This document shows positions 25,935 to 37,600 of a stretch of DNA of 64,000 nt, in pieces (the stretch's first letter is position 1; the number at the start of each line of letters is the position of its first letter). The position numbers were made by a program, and so were the translations under genes. This stretch comes from Platynereis dumerilii. Lineage: Eukaryota; Annelida; Polychaeta; Phyllodocida; Nereididae. The notes beneath the pieces are model-generated. The model worked only from the letters and a program-made list of their open reading frames with translations. It was not told the DNA's origin and did no database searches. The stretch lies in NCBI GenBank assembly GCA_026936325.1, contig JAPTHN010000012.1, forward strand, positions 44,978,263 through 45,042,262. The letters are read 5' to 3'.

Positions 25935-26094
25935 TATAATTATATTATAGGGAAATGTTTATGTGAAAGCAGAGAAATCCCTGAGAGATATCTAAAAAAA
26001 AAGGTTATTAGACAATCGTTTGAAATGTCTCATTAATCTAGAGCAGCACTTGTATTGACCTGAGGCAAGTTACATGTATATGTTAGATAATTTT

Positions 26095-26460
26095 AGTCAA
26101 AAGTTAAAGCATCTGGGCTTGAAGGTCATGGCTTTGATTCCCGGTAGGAGAAAAATATACTAATGGATACCACTGAGATAGAAGGTGGTTACCAAAGGGC
26201 TCAGCAGCACCAGTTCAATTGCCTGCAATGACTGAGTTACTGACGAACTGTTTAGCACAGCGTGAGGATGTAATTGTTGGAGTATTTTGTCAGCAGAACC
26301 AACCAAGGATGTCGGTATGGTAAATTGGTCGCTCAAGTCAAACAAAATCACATTAACCTTTACCAATGAGATGATAAATTGCATCAATGTCTCTGCCGAT
26401 AAAAAGATCCCGCACACGGAGTATGTTTTATGTTATATCAGTTCTCAGTGGATTTTTATC
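26095..26460 (+). mobile_element. SINE-like element (family 3), decayed
   Basis: A weak B box (gctttgattcccgg, about 26131) is followed about 230 bp later by a core phrase aatgagatgataaatt then tgtctctgccgataaaaaga and tcccgcac. That order parallels the cores of families 1 and 2 (gacattaaat, tgtatcagtgt, taaaagatccctcac). No clear A box or tail. Boundaries approximate. Confidence 0.55.
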
Positions 26461-27396
26461 ATGAGGAAATCTTTTCAGGAATGTATTGAGGACAGTTTCG
26501 ATTTTCTGCTACAAGAAAAATAGTCATAGGGAGAAATTTATCCGTACAGAAGGCAATAAAACTATTCATAACAAAATGTGTCAAGGAAATCCACATCACC
26601 TATTTGAGCCACATTTGAATGCTGGTGAAAATAAGTAGGTGATCAACAATTGGCTGAGTAATTAAAGTGAAGAAGTTCTGTAAAAAAATAAGGTCATATC
26701 GCAATGGATTATTGTCTGCCCTTGAAGATTATTTTATTCATGGTATGATATTGTGTTAATTGTATGTGATAATGAATTTAGAACTACATTGAGTGGCATA
26801 ATTGTTAACATGACTCAACGATATGCGCAAGAATGCAGATTGCAACTATTACCTTTCCAGGAGGTTTTCACTGTGTACAGTAATTTCCTGCCCAGTTTTG
26901 AACTTCAAAGAAAATGTAAAAATTCAAAAGACTGCCTGTGTTGATTTATTTAGTAATTTGGCCATCCCAGTTCAAATCACAATACACAGTGAACTCTCAA
27001 TGAGCTTCCAAGTCACTGAACTTTATATCGAACTACAGCTGCTGTCTCCATTAAATTCACAGAGAACTCACACTATCTATACTGTGGGATGCTTGTGACT
27101 GGTGAGTTGCCATAACCCCCCCCCCCCAACTATTGTCTGGTCAGCCCCTAATGATGATGTGCTGAACCAAACAGTTGCTTAAAAAGTTTCCAAAAAAGTT
27201 GAGACCACAAAATCTAGAAAATGTGTTTCCAAAACACAATTCCCATGAATGACACTCTTACAGTCCACAAAATTATGCTCAAAGATATGTACTTGAATGT
27301 TCTTTGTGCGAGGTCACATCCTGTAATTGAAAACCAAACCTATATTCTAAGCTGAAGAGTGTCCACCCTCTTGTCTGGCAAGTAACATTTTCAAGT
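26461..27396. other. No recognisable feature
   Basis: AT-rich DNA with a C run at about 27117-27127. Short open frames only. Confidence 0.5.
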
Positions 27397-28967
27397 ACAC
27401 TCTTGATCAAAATGCTGGAATAATTTGGATTTTCAAGGTGTCAGGACTTCAAATTTCTAAAATTGGTGATTGAATGTGTGGAATTGGAAAGATTTTTTCC
27501 TCAGACATTAGATTTATGTATAAATGATATCACAAAGCATTTTTAGTGGCTAAGAATTATTTGAAAACTTTCTTTGGGTGACCCAGAAAAATTGATAATT
27601 TTTTGTAAAAAATCATCAAAAATCGCAGTGGCTCAACAACACAGACATAAAAATTCAACATACGCAAATAATGCCAACTTAATCTTGATGTGTACAACCA
27701 ATAAACATAACAATACCATGTTGAATGTCACATTTGTGACCTCAGCATTCGCTTAACTGTTTTTTGGTTCTTTTTGACCGATATGGCCATTCTTCAGTGA
27801 AAGTCACTTGGACCTGGGCCAGAGTAGTTGGCTAGACCTCCATCTTGTGTGCAGAATGGTCAAAGATGTCCCTATAATGTTATTTAGGTTCATATCAGAT
27901 GAAGTTGCCAATAACAGCAAATTCTCAATTTTCTCAATTTTCTCAATTTTCACGGTTTAGAAGGATTTGTGGCGCCCTACAAGCTTTAGTATTGCCATAA
28001 ATGAATAAAATGTTTCAATTGAAGTGTTCCCTACACTGAGGTATCATTTCCTTTTCCAACAAGTGCACACTCTTAACAAAAATGCTGGAATATTTTGCGA
28101 ATTTTTCAAGTAAATTCCATCTCAGTTAGTATATCCTAGCACATGTTTCACAGAGCTTATATGGAGGAATTTTTGTGTGATGGGAAGGTGGCCAGATACT
28201 GTCCAAAAACTGCCTCATGGTCACAAAGGCTCAGGGTTGTGGTTTAATGCTTGTTTTGTGTGTCATCCATTATGACGGAAATTTTTGTCGGGTAGTGTGG
28301 TATAGAAACGTCCCGGTAGTCTCATATCTAAGTTTGCTTAAAGAGAAAATGGTACCTCAGTGTAGAGAATACTTCAGTTGAAACATTTTATTCATTTATG
28401 GCAATGCTCAAGCTTGTAGGGCGCCACAAATCCTTCTAAACCGTGAAAATTGAGAAAATTGAGAATTTGCTGTTATTGGCAACTTCACCTGATATGAACC
28501 TAAATAACATTATAGGGACATCTTTGACCATTCTGCACACAAGATGGAGGTCCAGCCAACTACTCTGGACCAGGTGCAGATGACTTTCACCAAAGAATGG
28601 CCATATTGGGCAAAAAGAAGCAAAAAACAGATTGGCGGTATCAGTGTCAAGTGAAGGCTGAGGTCACAAATGTGACATTCAACATGATATTGTTATGTTT
28701 ATTAGTTGTACACATCAAGATTAAGTTGGCATTTATTGCGATTTTTGATGATTTTTTACTAAAAATGATCAATTTTTCTGGGTCACCCAAAGAAAGTTTT
28801 CAAATAATTCTCACCAACAAAAAATGATTTATGATATCATTTACACATAAATCTAATGTCTGAGGAAAAAATCTTTGCAATTCCACACATTCAATCACCA
28901 ATTTTAGAAATTTGAAATCCTGACACCTTGAAAATCCAAATTATTCCAGCATTTTGATCAAGAGTGT
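27397..28967. mobile_element. Large foldback element, TA target, arms of about 620-660 bp
   Basis: Arm 1 (27397-28054) and arm 2 (28345-28967) are inverted copies at roughly 90 percent identity, with a loop of about 290 bp. The ends read cactcttgatcaaaatgctg / cagcattttgatcaagagtg and are flanked by TA. The arms differ by indels: about 40 extra bases after aaaatcgca in arm 1, about 16 extra near 28635 in arm 2, and three against two copies of the 10-mer tctcaatttt. A further end-like sequence (cactcttaacaaaaatgctg) lies at 28068, so arm 2 plus loop could be one 900-bp element and arm 1 a truncated inverted copy. No transposase seen. Confidence 0.88.
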
Positions 28968-30765
28968 AAAAGGGGGAATGGACTGTGCATTATTTCTGCA
29001 TCAATACATTCTTCTTTACCAGGAACCAGCTAGTCTTGCTCTATTTTGTTGGTCACATTGACATCACTCACTGTTCTGTTACCAACACCATTAGTCATTA
29101 CCTTACCTGAATAAGTCTAGTGGACACTGCATTAGCTTTGAATCAGATAGAAAAAAATATACTTTTTATTATTACATGTAAATGTACTATGTGGTCAAGC
29201 GGTGTATTGCAAAAATGCTTCATATGATTTCTGAGTGCTGAAACATAGTCCTGTCATATGGAGAGCAGCCCTCAGTCATCTTTTTTTCTCTCCGGCAAGT
29301 CTTGCACATGCATATATTAATGGTGGATGGATGGCTTATTGGGGCTTTTCTTCCTTTATTTATGCACATGGTTGGCTAATCAGGACTGGTGGAGGACAAA
29401 GCAATGATACAATATGAACATTCCAGCCTAGGATCAGGTGACCTAGCAAAAGCTGGAATTGAACTCGAGAGAAATGATTGTAGTAGGCAAGAGCTTTCCT
29501 GTGCAAAACACCCAAGGTTTTAAAACCAATAGATAGACAATTTAAGTTTGTCACAGGTGTATACATTTGGTCAGCAATATACACAACAGGCAATTATCAT
29601 GTTGATGCTTCTGCAAAGTATAGTGATGTAATTATTTGCAGAACTTTTTTCTGTAGCTTGAACAGAGATGATAAGTCGATTTGACTAGAATTTCCACAAA
29701 CCTCTATACAATATGTCAGATAAGGATACACTATACTGCAGTAAAGCGTAGTTAATGTATTCATGCTGAGTAACAGAAATGCATACTAATCTCTTAGAAA
29801 TTTCTGAGAATATGATTTTTGATTTCGGCCCTAAAGAAGCTTCATAGACTTGTACTTATTTGCAAGTCGACAAGATATGATATTACAATGTCTTATGCTG
29901 ATTTGTTATTCACCAATGAGAAGTTTAGTTATTGAAATTATTTGCTTATTTTTGGTTGCAATAAACATTGGAATTGTATTTTAATTAGTAAAGCATGCAA
30001 ATAGTCAGCATTGGAATTGTCTGTTAATCTGTAAGGTGCATTAATGGATTTTCGAGTTAGTTGATAGTTCTAAAACCTTCAAGAAGCAGCTTGTTACACC
30101 TGACCTTGTGTTTTTTCACTTTAAAAGAGATCCTTTAATCAGAATTTAAAGCAAAGTTGTGTGAAAGTAACATTGTCAAAATTCTGTTCACAAAAGGATA
30201 GCCTTGTAATTTCTTTGTACCCTGTTGCTTTGATAGAATAGTGCAAGCTTTAATGAACACCTTTTATTTGTAACAGACAAAACGAATCAAAGCCCTAAGT
30301 TGTTGCTTGTGTTCAAACAACGCCCTTGTAATCTTCTCACATCAATTCGCGAAAAAAAGCTAAATCACACTCAAGTTCACACAACACAATTTGACTTGCT
30401 GCTTGCCATGGTAATGTTCGCCAGATAGTTATGATAAGTGCAGCTCTCTGAGTGCTCACGAGGGTACATAACAGGAAAAAACATAATTTTGAGACCAGCC
30501 TTCTGGGATGGGACATCAAAGAAATCTTCAAAAATAAATTGATATACACTGTACAATGTGTACATGTAATCTCAATACAATATGGGATTCATCTTTGATT
30601 AATTGCAATTAGCGATACAAGCAAAACCCGATAATTATCAACAAAGCCAAATGAGAATCATAATCTCAAACCAACAAAATTATGTTAATGTAGCTACAGA
30701 CAAAATATCCACTCAGAAACATTAAACCAAAGCTTACAGCAATAGCTGACATGTCACATTCTGTT
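28968..30765. other. No recognisable feature
   Basis: AT-rich DNA. The short open frames at 29235-29593 and 30337-30565 show no family motif. Confidence 0.5.
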
Positions 30766-30892
30766 CACCGTAAAAAATTCAGACAAAATTGTTTTTTTAG
30801 ATTCCATGTTGGTTTTTTGCATTGAAATTTGATTTTTCAAAAAACCATTTTGAATCTAAAAAACCAATTTTGTCCTGACATTTTTTAGAGTG
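30766..30892. mobile_element. 127-bp palindromic MITE
   Basis: caccgtaaaaaattcagaca at the left pairs with the reverse of tcctgacattttttagagtg at the right, and the pairing continues through acaaaattg and tttttagattc toward a loop near 30825. Nearly the whole element is one imperfect hairpin. The ends resemble the cactctaaaa ends of the MITEs at 31888 and 44258. Confidence 0.85.
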
Positions 30893-31359
30893 TTGCGTGT
30901 AATTTAATCCCAGACCTGATTTTTCAAAATTTATGTTCTATCATGACAAGGTCATTTAACACTTAAAAAAGGCACATGTGTATTTCCTTATTGTTGCATT
31001 ATGTTTCCAATTCACACAATATTTGTAACCGAGTGAGGGATGCCTGGCAGCACTTTCACTTTTTTCTTCATTTTTATAAACTAATATTGTGCGATATTCA
31101 TTTTCAAACATCACTGACTTCCAGACTTCTCTTCATAGTAAAGTGTATTATATTCTTGCATTTTCTGTGGAATTCATATATCACAATAAAATGTTTTGTG
31201 ACCTGTGTGGCATTAAAAGAGGCAGCCATGATTGTGCATAAATGTCTGTAACAGAGGGACTCACCAAAATCACAAGGATATAGGCCCATGTTTTCTAATG
31301 TTATACAATATTATAGAAATAAGACACAGCCAAATACAGTCCTAATGATTTCTTGCCAA

Positions 31360-31560
31360 TTCCTCTTGCTCTTGAGTAAGTCATTGTTAAGTCCAGAGAC
31401 CCACTGTGGCAATCCTCATCATTGTTTGCTTTGGATTTCCTCCCATCTATTTAATGTCTAGCTGCTGCATCTATCAGTTCTCCTCAAACCAAGGGATTTC
31501 CTGGGATCCTGTGCCCATTTGGCGTCTATTTATCAACTCCTAACAATTATTTTTTCTTGT
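31360..31560 (-). repeat. Repeat R, copy 1 (inverted)
   Basis: On the minus strand the words aaatgggca, tcccaggaaatccc and agctagacattaaataga match 58345-58460 (aaatgggcaatg, tcccaggaaattccc, agccagacgttaaataga) with gaps. It lies just left of duplication unit A, and a plus-strand copy ends unit A and another ends unit B. Probably an old interspersed repeat of unknown class. Confidence 0.65.
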
Positions 31561-31887
31561 TTCCAAAATGGGTAAATGGTCATTTACAGGTTTTTCTCAT
31601 TATAGCTCTAAGACTGAGAACAGAGTTTCCGATTACTTCCTGCTTACGAGTCTTTATGTTACCTCCAGAAAACGATTTTAAGATGTTATTTAACACAATA
31701 AATTAGGCGTCCCTTTCAACGTGGTCTATTATCAATTCTCATATAAGCAATTCGAATCTCTTTTTCTTTTTGCCAGTAATGGGTAATTTGCAGATCTTTC
31801 CTATGAACTGACTGAGCTTCAAACCATTAAAACCAACAACATTTTCACTATTTAACTTTTATCACCACCACCTCACACCAAAGTATA

Positions 31888-31990
31888 CACTCTAAAAACT
31901 GCTACACCAGCTTTGAATAATTGATATTTGTTAATACAAGAAATACCTTTAATGGTATTTATGTGAAGTTATGCTGATGGTTTTACAGTG
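31888..31990. mobile_element. 103-bp MITE with CACTCTAAAA ends, TA target
   Basis: The left end cactctaaaaac and the right end gttttacagtg are inverted, with TA on both sides (31886-31887, 31991-31992). The orthologous copy in unit B is at 44258-44419, so insertion predates the segmental duplication. Confidence 0.75.
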
Positions 31991-32050
31991 TACAGTACTA
32001 GAGCTGTAACCTATCCCTTCTCCTAAAGCACAGCCACTGTTATTCCAGAT

Positions 32051-32262
32051 AAATGGTAACAGGATAGCTCTCACAGTAAAAAGGTCCAAATGACATCATA
32101 AAGTTCTATAGAAAAAAACAGAGCAAGATTTAGTGTCAAAAAACCTTGTAGGATATCCCTAGGGAAACAGATGCAATCCTTTTTCTTGTTGTATGAGCAA
32201 TACATTCACTCGAGGGCAACTTGTGAATCATTGCACCCAGCAGGCTCCTTTGTATCTTTTCG
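32051..32262 (+). repeat. Repeat M, copy 1
   Basis: The block aatggtaacaggatagct, aaatgacatcataaagttct, tcaaaaaacctt and attcactcga occurs four times in the window: here, about 43377, 44480 and 57508. It marks the start and end of each duplication unit, so it was already a direct repeat before the unit was duplicated. Confidence 0.85.
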
Positions 32263-32819
32263 GTTGTGAAATCACTTCTCTGCAGGAGAGAGTGATGCAA
32301 AAGGAAGTGTCACAAACAACATCCTAAATGTATGTAATATATACACTATCCCTTGTCGTCAATCAAACGACTGTTTCAAAGAGCTACTCACACTTCCAAC
32401 TGATATCTAATATTATAAGTAATGACATTGTAAATGGTTTTTGTGTTTAGGTAATACATATATGTGTAATGGTTGAATAAGAGGAGTTTACCACAAATAA
32501 ACATGTTATTACCCTACTTCTTCCATTTGAAGTTATAAAATTATGTTCATCGCTGCTTCAAAATTGCTTTTGATAAATGATGATTGCTGTTTTGGTCCCC
32601 TTAAATGATCGTATTACAAGGTATATTTTTCTTGTGAGCATTTTGTTAATGTGTCCACATATATGATGGAATGAAATGGGTCAACTCAGTAAGTCAGCTT
32701 GATCAACTTGCATTTGGGTATTTTAGAATGTGTCAGGCTGTCAGCCTAATCAATTCTGTCATGAATATCTTAGCTGAGTATGGAAAACTAGGAAACTGAC
32801 AACTGCTTCATAAAGACCA

Positions 32820-33545
32820 TCTAAGGAGACAGGAGATGAACAATGAGGTCATGGATCTCATACTAGTGTCTCCCTCTGCTGGTTTTTATTGGTTGCTAAG
32901 TGCAAACAGAGTCATCAGCTTAAGTCAAGTGATTCCGAATTCGCATCAGGATGAGGTCTGTGACATCAAGATTCACGACATGTCAGTTATGATGTCAAAT
33001 TGAGTAAAATGCTTACTGAGAAGTATGTGGTGAGTGTTTGCAAGACTGCCAGCCGATTATTTTCACAGACACTAATTTTTAATTTGTCTGCTCTTCACCA
33101 CCCTTTTGCCAAACCACCTTCTTTAGACTTCCGGGCTCTTTGATGGTTGAAGTGATTAATTTCAAGAAAAATACGCACTGATTTATCTGGTGTAGGTCTT
33201 TTCGACTTATCAATAACCATTAGTTCCAGATTTTCTCAGCCAGGATTCAATACTATTGGCCATTGGTTTCTGCTGCTAGTTAAAAGGCAAGTCATGTCAA
33301 CTGCCAACCTCAGTCTCTATCTTTCATTGTATTGTTTTACTAAATGTCAAGGGTCAATTATCTACTCTGTCCTATTGTCACTGTGTCTGATTCTGTTGTT
33401 ACCTGAAATAACTATAGCAGCAAGTTTAAGTAACATATGTCTGGCAAGTTGCAAGGAGATTACTTGGAATTTCATGCAGAGGAGGGGACTCAGTGGCAGT
33501 GCTGTACTGAAAAGCGTATGATGAACTTAGAAAAAGGTTGTATCA
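32820..33545. other. Unit-A-only stretch (about 725 bp)
   Basis: Unit B joins the sequence around ttaagatcat directly to tcataatctatatg at about 45185-45200. Unit A carries about 725 bp in between. There are no inverted ends or target duplication, so a deletion in B is more likely than an insertion in A. Open frames of 64-75 codons at 33294-33631 fall here without support. Confidence 0.7.
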
Positions 33546-34198
33546 ATCATAATCTATATGACCAGTCAGAGTATTTGGATTTTGAAAAAACACAATTTTT
33601 TTTTGCATTCGTTGCTGGTAAAACAATATGATACATAAATTTTTATTTTACTGAATTAGGGTGCATACATTTGGCTGGAAGATTAGTCATCTACCACTTT
33701 TTAAAATTGACTATTGAATTGATGTTTGGTCAAATATGGAACAATGCTAGACTTTCTAAACTCTACAGAAGCTGTCGATTTCTGTCTTGTTGAGCAGATG
33801 GGACAAGCACTCGCAAAACATATGAGAGCCATCTTTCATATCAGACCACGAATCATCCAACAGTCAACACAAATGTGTGGTCGGAAGCGATAGCAACACA
33901 AAGGATGTCACATTGTCAAACACAAACAAAAGGGCCCCTTTTATTGGCTTCAGATGTCTGTAGACACTGTCACTTCGCATTAAAATGACAAGCCCCAGTC
34001 ATTTTCTTTCACGTTCATTGAGACTCAGGCTAAAACTTCAATATAAAGTGTAAAACCACATTGATTATTGCCCAATTTCTTTCATCCTTCAATTGTTAAC
34101 ACCTTTATTCTCACGTGGATCAAAGTAGAACACCTATCACATCTTATAATATATCATAGTTTTTCTTTATTCTTGATATTTGTGTGTTGCATTTCCTT

Positions 34199-34502
34199 TG
34201 GTATATTACAGGCCATTTTTTATAAGTATAAAAGTGGTGGTGATTTGGCCCAAGAGCCCCTGCAAAATCCCAACCACTGACAGATATTTTCCCCAACAGC
34301 AAGTGCATGTTACACCAAAATTGTTAAAAAGTAGCAATTCGCAGTACAACTGGAGGCAATTTTATTATTTATTTGTGAGAATAGTTCAACTTCAAATCTT
34401 TTCAGCCAATCGTGTCACAATATCTGCAACGAGATAGTAAAATGCCCTCTTCTGCCAAAATCCCTGCTGCTGAAATTTGCTAAAAAAATCCCCTGGTATA
34501 TT
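34199..34502. other. Unit-A segment lost in B between 9-bp repeats
   Basis: tggtatatt occurs at 34199-34207 and again at 34494-34502. Unit B has a single tggtatatt at about 45824 and resumes with ctgcctttcattcag. This fits a 295-bp deletion in B through 9-bp microhomology. Confidence 0.75.
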
Positions 34503-35688
34503 GCTGCCTTTCATTCAGAAACAAATTGGTATATATGATGTGAGAGTTTGGCCGAACAGCCTTTACACACATAAAAGATCCTCCTCTATCTCTAGACAGG
34601 TTTTTCTATTCTCTGATAATGATTGTGTTGGATTGAGATACAGTTGAGTTCTGAGGAAAAGAGACAATCTGTTGATTCTGATTCGTGTAACTGTTTCTTT
34701 TTTCACTCAAAGAGTTGTATACAAAGTAAAATACAGAAATATCTAGGATGCCATTGAGTCAGGCCTTCCCACTCTGTTCACACAAATTGAGAGAGCCAGG
34801 GGTTTTGTAATTGTTGTTGCCAGATGTTTTTGTTTTAAGTTTTGTCATTAAATTTCTGTAGTATTTTTCAAAGAAAAGTATATATTGTAACAACAGACAG
34901 GCAACAATGAAACACTCAAATGGTCATTCAATTGCTTTGATAAATCTCTAGCTGCTAATTATATTTATCACACTGGAGGAGGGTTAATCTTTTCAAATGT
35001 TACAATTTCAGAAAAAGTGGTAGATATGATCAGGGTAAGCTTTCACAAGATTACACTGAGAAGTGAGGATGCCAATTAAAGACATTTCACAGGTACATGA
35101 AACCTTCTATATGTTATGCAGTCCTTGAAACAGCAATCACTTTTGAAAAGTTGGTTGGCTAAATTCTTAATTAATAGAACGGTAAATAAATAATCACAAA
35201 CAATTATTGTACCTCAGCACTTCACCCGACCTCAATCAAATGATTCATTATTGGACACAAAAGAGGTCACACACATTGAGATATCATTTGTTAAAAAAAG
35301 GACTTCCAAAATTCTTCTTGTGTCAACTTATAACCCTCGCAAAGCCATGACCATTTCCTTCAGTCTTTCCGATTTGGAACAATAGTGAGACGGTTAAGAG
35401 GATATTAAATCTAACCAGCTTCCTGCAAAGAGAGTTAAAAGACTTTGACTTCCGATGAATGTCATTTTCTTTGAATAATTCAGTTTGATAGCTGTCTGCA
35501 AGGCATTTTGCTTTTAAATGACTGAAAAGATACGCTTGACTATTCGATTTGAATTCTTTATAAACAGATTTGTTAAATGACTTATGTTGTTGTAATTTTA
35601 ATATAATTCCTTGTCCAGTTTTGGTGAAATAAGTATTAAATTAGTTCCCGGAAGCTGTAATGAATATTTCCATGAAATTAATTCCTTA

Positions 35689-36648
35689 TTACAGATCTCG
35701 TATAAGTGTGCCATGTTCCATGTGAATATATATGCCCATATGATGCAGTATTGCAATACTGACATCACTATTGGCACTCCAATCTTGAGTGTTGATTCCA
35801 ACTGCTACCAACAAGTCAGGCTTATGGGCTGTCTAATCGTGAATGACAATTGATTAATTAATCTGCATTCATTGTTATGGTTGTTTGATTCAGTTGGAGC
35901 AGGTGAAACTGATATGTTTGAGCCACTTGTTTTATCCATCATGGACATTCATAGTGTCCTGTTGTGAAATTTCTCATTGAGGGCAGCACCTTGTGGCTTT
36001 TCAGCCTTTTAGGTGAGATCTGCGCCAAATAAATTGTTCAGAATTGATGACTGGAATGGGGATGATGGGGAGATTTTTTGAAAGAGAACATGGCAGTGTT
36101 GCATGAGCATACCAGAAGATGAGAAATGGGGGGGGGGTACTTGCTCCCCAAAAATTTGGGAAAAGGCCAGACAAGGAGGCTAAGAATTCGATTATCAAAT
36201 AATCATTATTGGAAATCAAGGATGCCCCCAACCAAAACTCCCCCCCCCTTAGGTCTTAAATTCTGAATGGTTCCTGGATATATTATTTTTGCCAAGACAG
36301 AGCAGCACGTGATAACCTCTCAGACCAACAAATTAATGTGAGAGTGAATGAATTTGTTTTGTTGTAAAAGTGCTAAAACTGATAGCAGTTATACACAAAA
36401 TCCATGCATTATATATTGCTGGATATTGTAACTTCTGGATTTATTCAAAACATCAAACTGAATCATCAATGTTGAGCAACAATCTAACAGCTTATGTGTG
36501 AATTTGTAATGGTGTGATCAATATGGGTTCCAAGTGACACAGCTGAAACTGCAAATATACAATCTGTGAAATCATTATGCTGATACTGACATCACAAGAG
36601 CACTGTGGCAGTTGAAAAGAACATGGCACACTAATACGAGATCTGTAA
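35689..36648. mobile_element. 960-bp TA-flanked DNA transposon, unit A only
   Basis: The left end ttacagatctcgtat and the right end atacgagatctgtaa are perfect inverted repeats. They extend as agtgtgccatgttc against gaacatggcacact with one mismatch, about 30 bp in all, and decay inward. TA flanks both sides (35687-35688, 36649-36650). Unit B lacks it: tttccatggggttaa is followed by aagttttttaattttg near 46975. A Tc1/mariner-group non-autonomous element is likely. An 80-codon frame at 35611-35853 crosses the boundary and is not a gene. Confidence 0.88.
36036..36274. mobile_element. Family G MITE nested in the 960-bp element
   Basis: gttcagaattgatgactgga at the left and taaattctgaatggttcc at the right are inverted and resemble the ends at 16052-16411. 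C-rich and G-rich runs lie near both ends (about 36129 and 36238). It sits wholly inside the 35689-36648 element, so it is either a later insertion or part of that element. Confidence 0.6.
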
Positions 36649-37244
36649 TAACACTGTATTAAAATCATTTAATTTTGGAAAATATTTTTTTGGTGAAGCG
36701 CACGTCTAAAGTAAAAATTACATCTGGAGTGTCGGTGAAATAAATAATTTCCTATCAAGGAAATCCCAAAGCCCCCTTCACCCGCCTTTACTGAATATGT
36801 TAAAGCCACAGTATTTTATGTTTCCAGAAAGACCATTTCTAAGCATTATTTTCTTGACAGACCTTGCATGCATGCGTTTTCTTATCCTGAACTTTTTGGG
36901 ACTTTTAATGGGCCTTAAAACATCACATAGCTTACAGATTCATGACTTCTTAAACCTGTAGTACACAAAAATGTTTAGAAAGTCAGCTTTAAAAAGTTGT
37001 GTGTCATGCATGCTTACAGAGTATAAATATTTATTGAGAAACTACTAAAACCACCTACTTTGTAGTACTTGTGGATCATAAATTTATTACTGATTCTGAT
37101 GAAGTTGAAGAGGTTATATTTCTTAGTTGTTGTTTTTTTTGCGACGGATAGCCTTTCTAAAATTTCATCCATACTTGTATATCTCAGTTTAAATTCCTTT
37201 CTGAGTAAGGAGGCGCATTCCATCTTGAAGAAAAGATTACACAG

Positions 37245-37600
37245 CAAATAAAATGTAAAGAGAAAATTGTTACCTCAACTAAATTTTTTGCTTCAGTTTT
37301 GTGCTTGAAACAACAATTGTGCATTTAACAGTGATCGAGAATAACTTTTTAGTCACTCTTCCCAATTGTTATCACACAATAATACCTTCTTCAAAGCCAA
37401 ACTTCATTGTTGCGGAAGATGCATCACCTTGTTTACAAGTTGCCCAAAGGTCATGTCCTTGGCTTGTTAAAGGAGTGTTTGCTAGTTGCAAAAAACAACA
37501 GAGCCAAAGAAAAATAGATCTTCTGGAAAAGTATATCCGCTATACATATATCGACAAGTAGGTAGGTGTGATTAGACCTATTCCAACTACATTTTTATTT
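37245..37600. repeat. Best-conserved segment between units A and B
   Basis: Aligned with 47590-47950 at roughly 95 percent by eye, higher than the flanking duplicated DNA. It includes caattgttatcacacaataa, gttgcccaaaggtcatgtcc and ggcttgttaaaggagtgttt. Frames are not kept: A and B have different small open frames and a 6-bp difference. It contains an aaaggtca nuclear-receptor-like half site, a match that could be chance. Possible constrained non-coding DNA or local gene conversion. Confidence 0.6.

Noticed and set aside
25827-26036. Frame containing WESNPRPQSQTGS
   Set aside because: It is the tRNA-like head of a SINE read on the opposite strand; a common false gene in invertebrate genomes.
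27574-28827. Small frames in both arms of the 27.4-29 kb palindrome that look alike
   Set aside because: Their likeness comes from the arms being inverted copies; frames are short and broken differently in each arm.
35611-35853. 80-codon plus frame at the left edge of the 960-bp element
   Set aside because: It crosses the element boundary and is lost in unit B; not a transposase.
37420-37560. Conserved coding exon in the best-conserved A/B segment
   Set aside because: The open frames of A and B are in different phases and no splice-site pattern is shared, so coding is unlikely.
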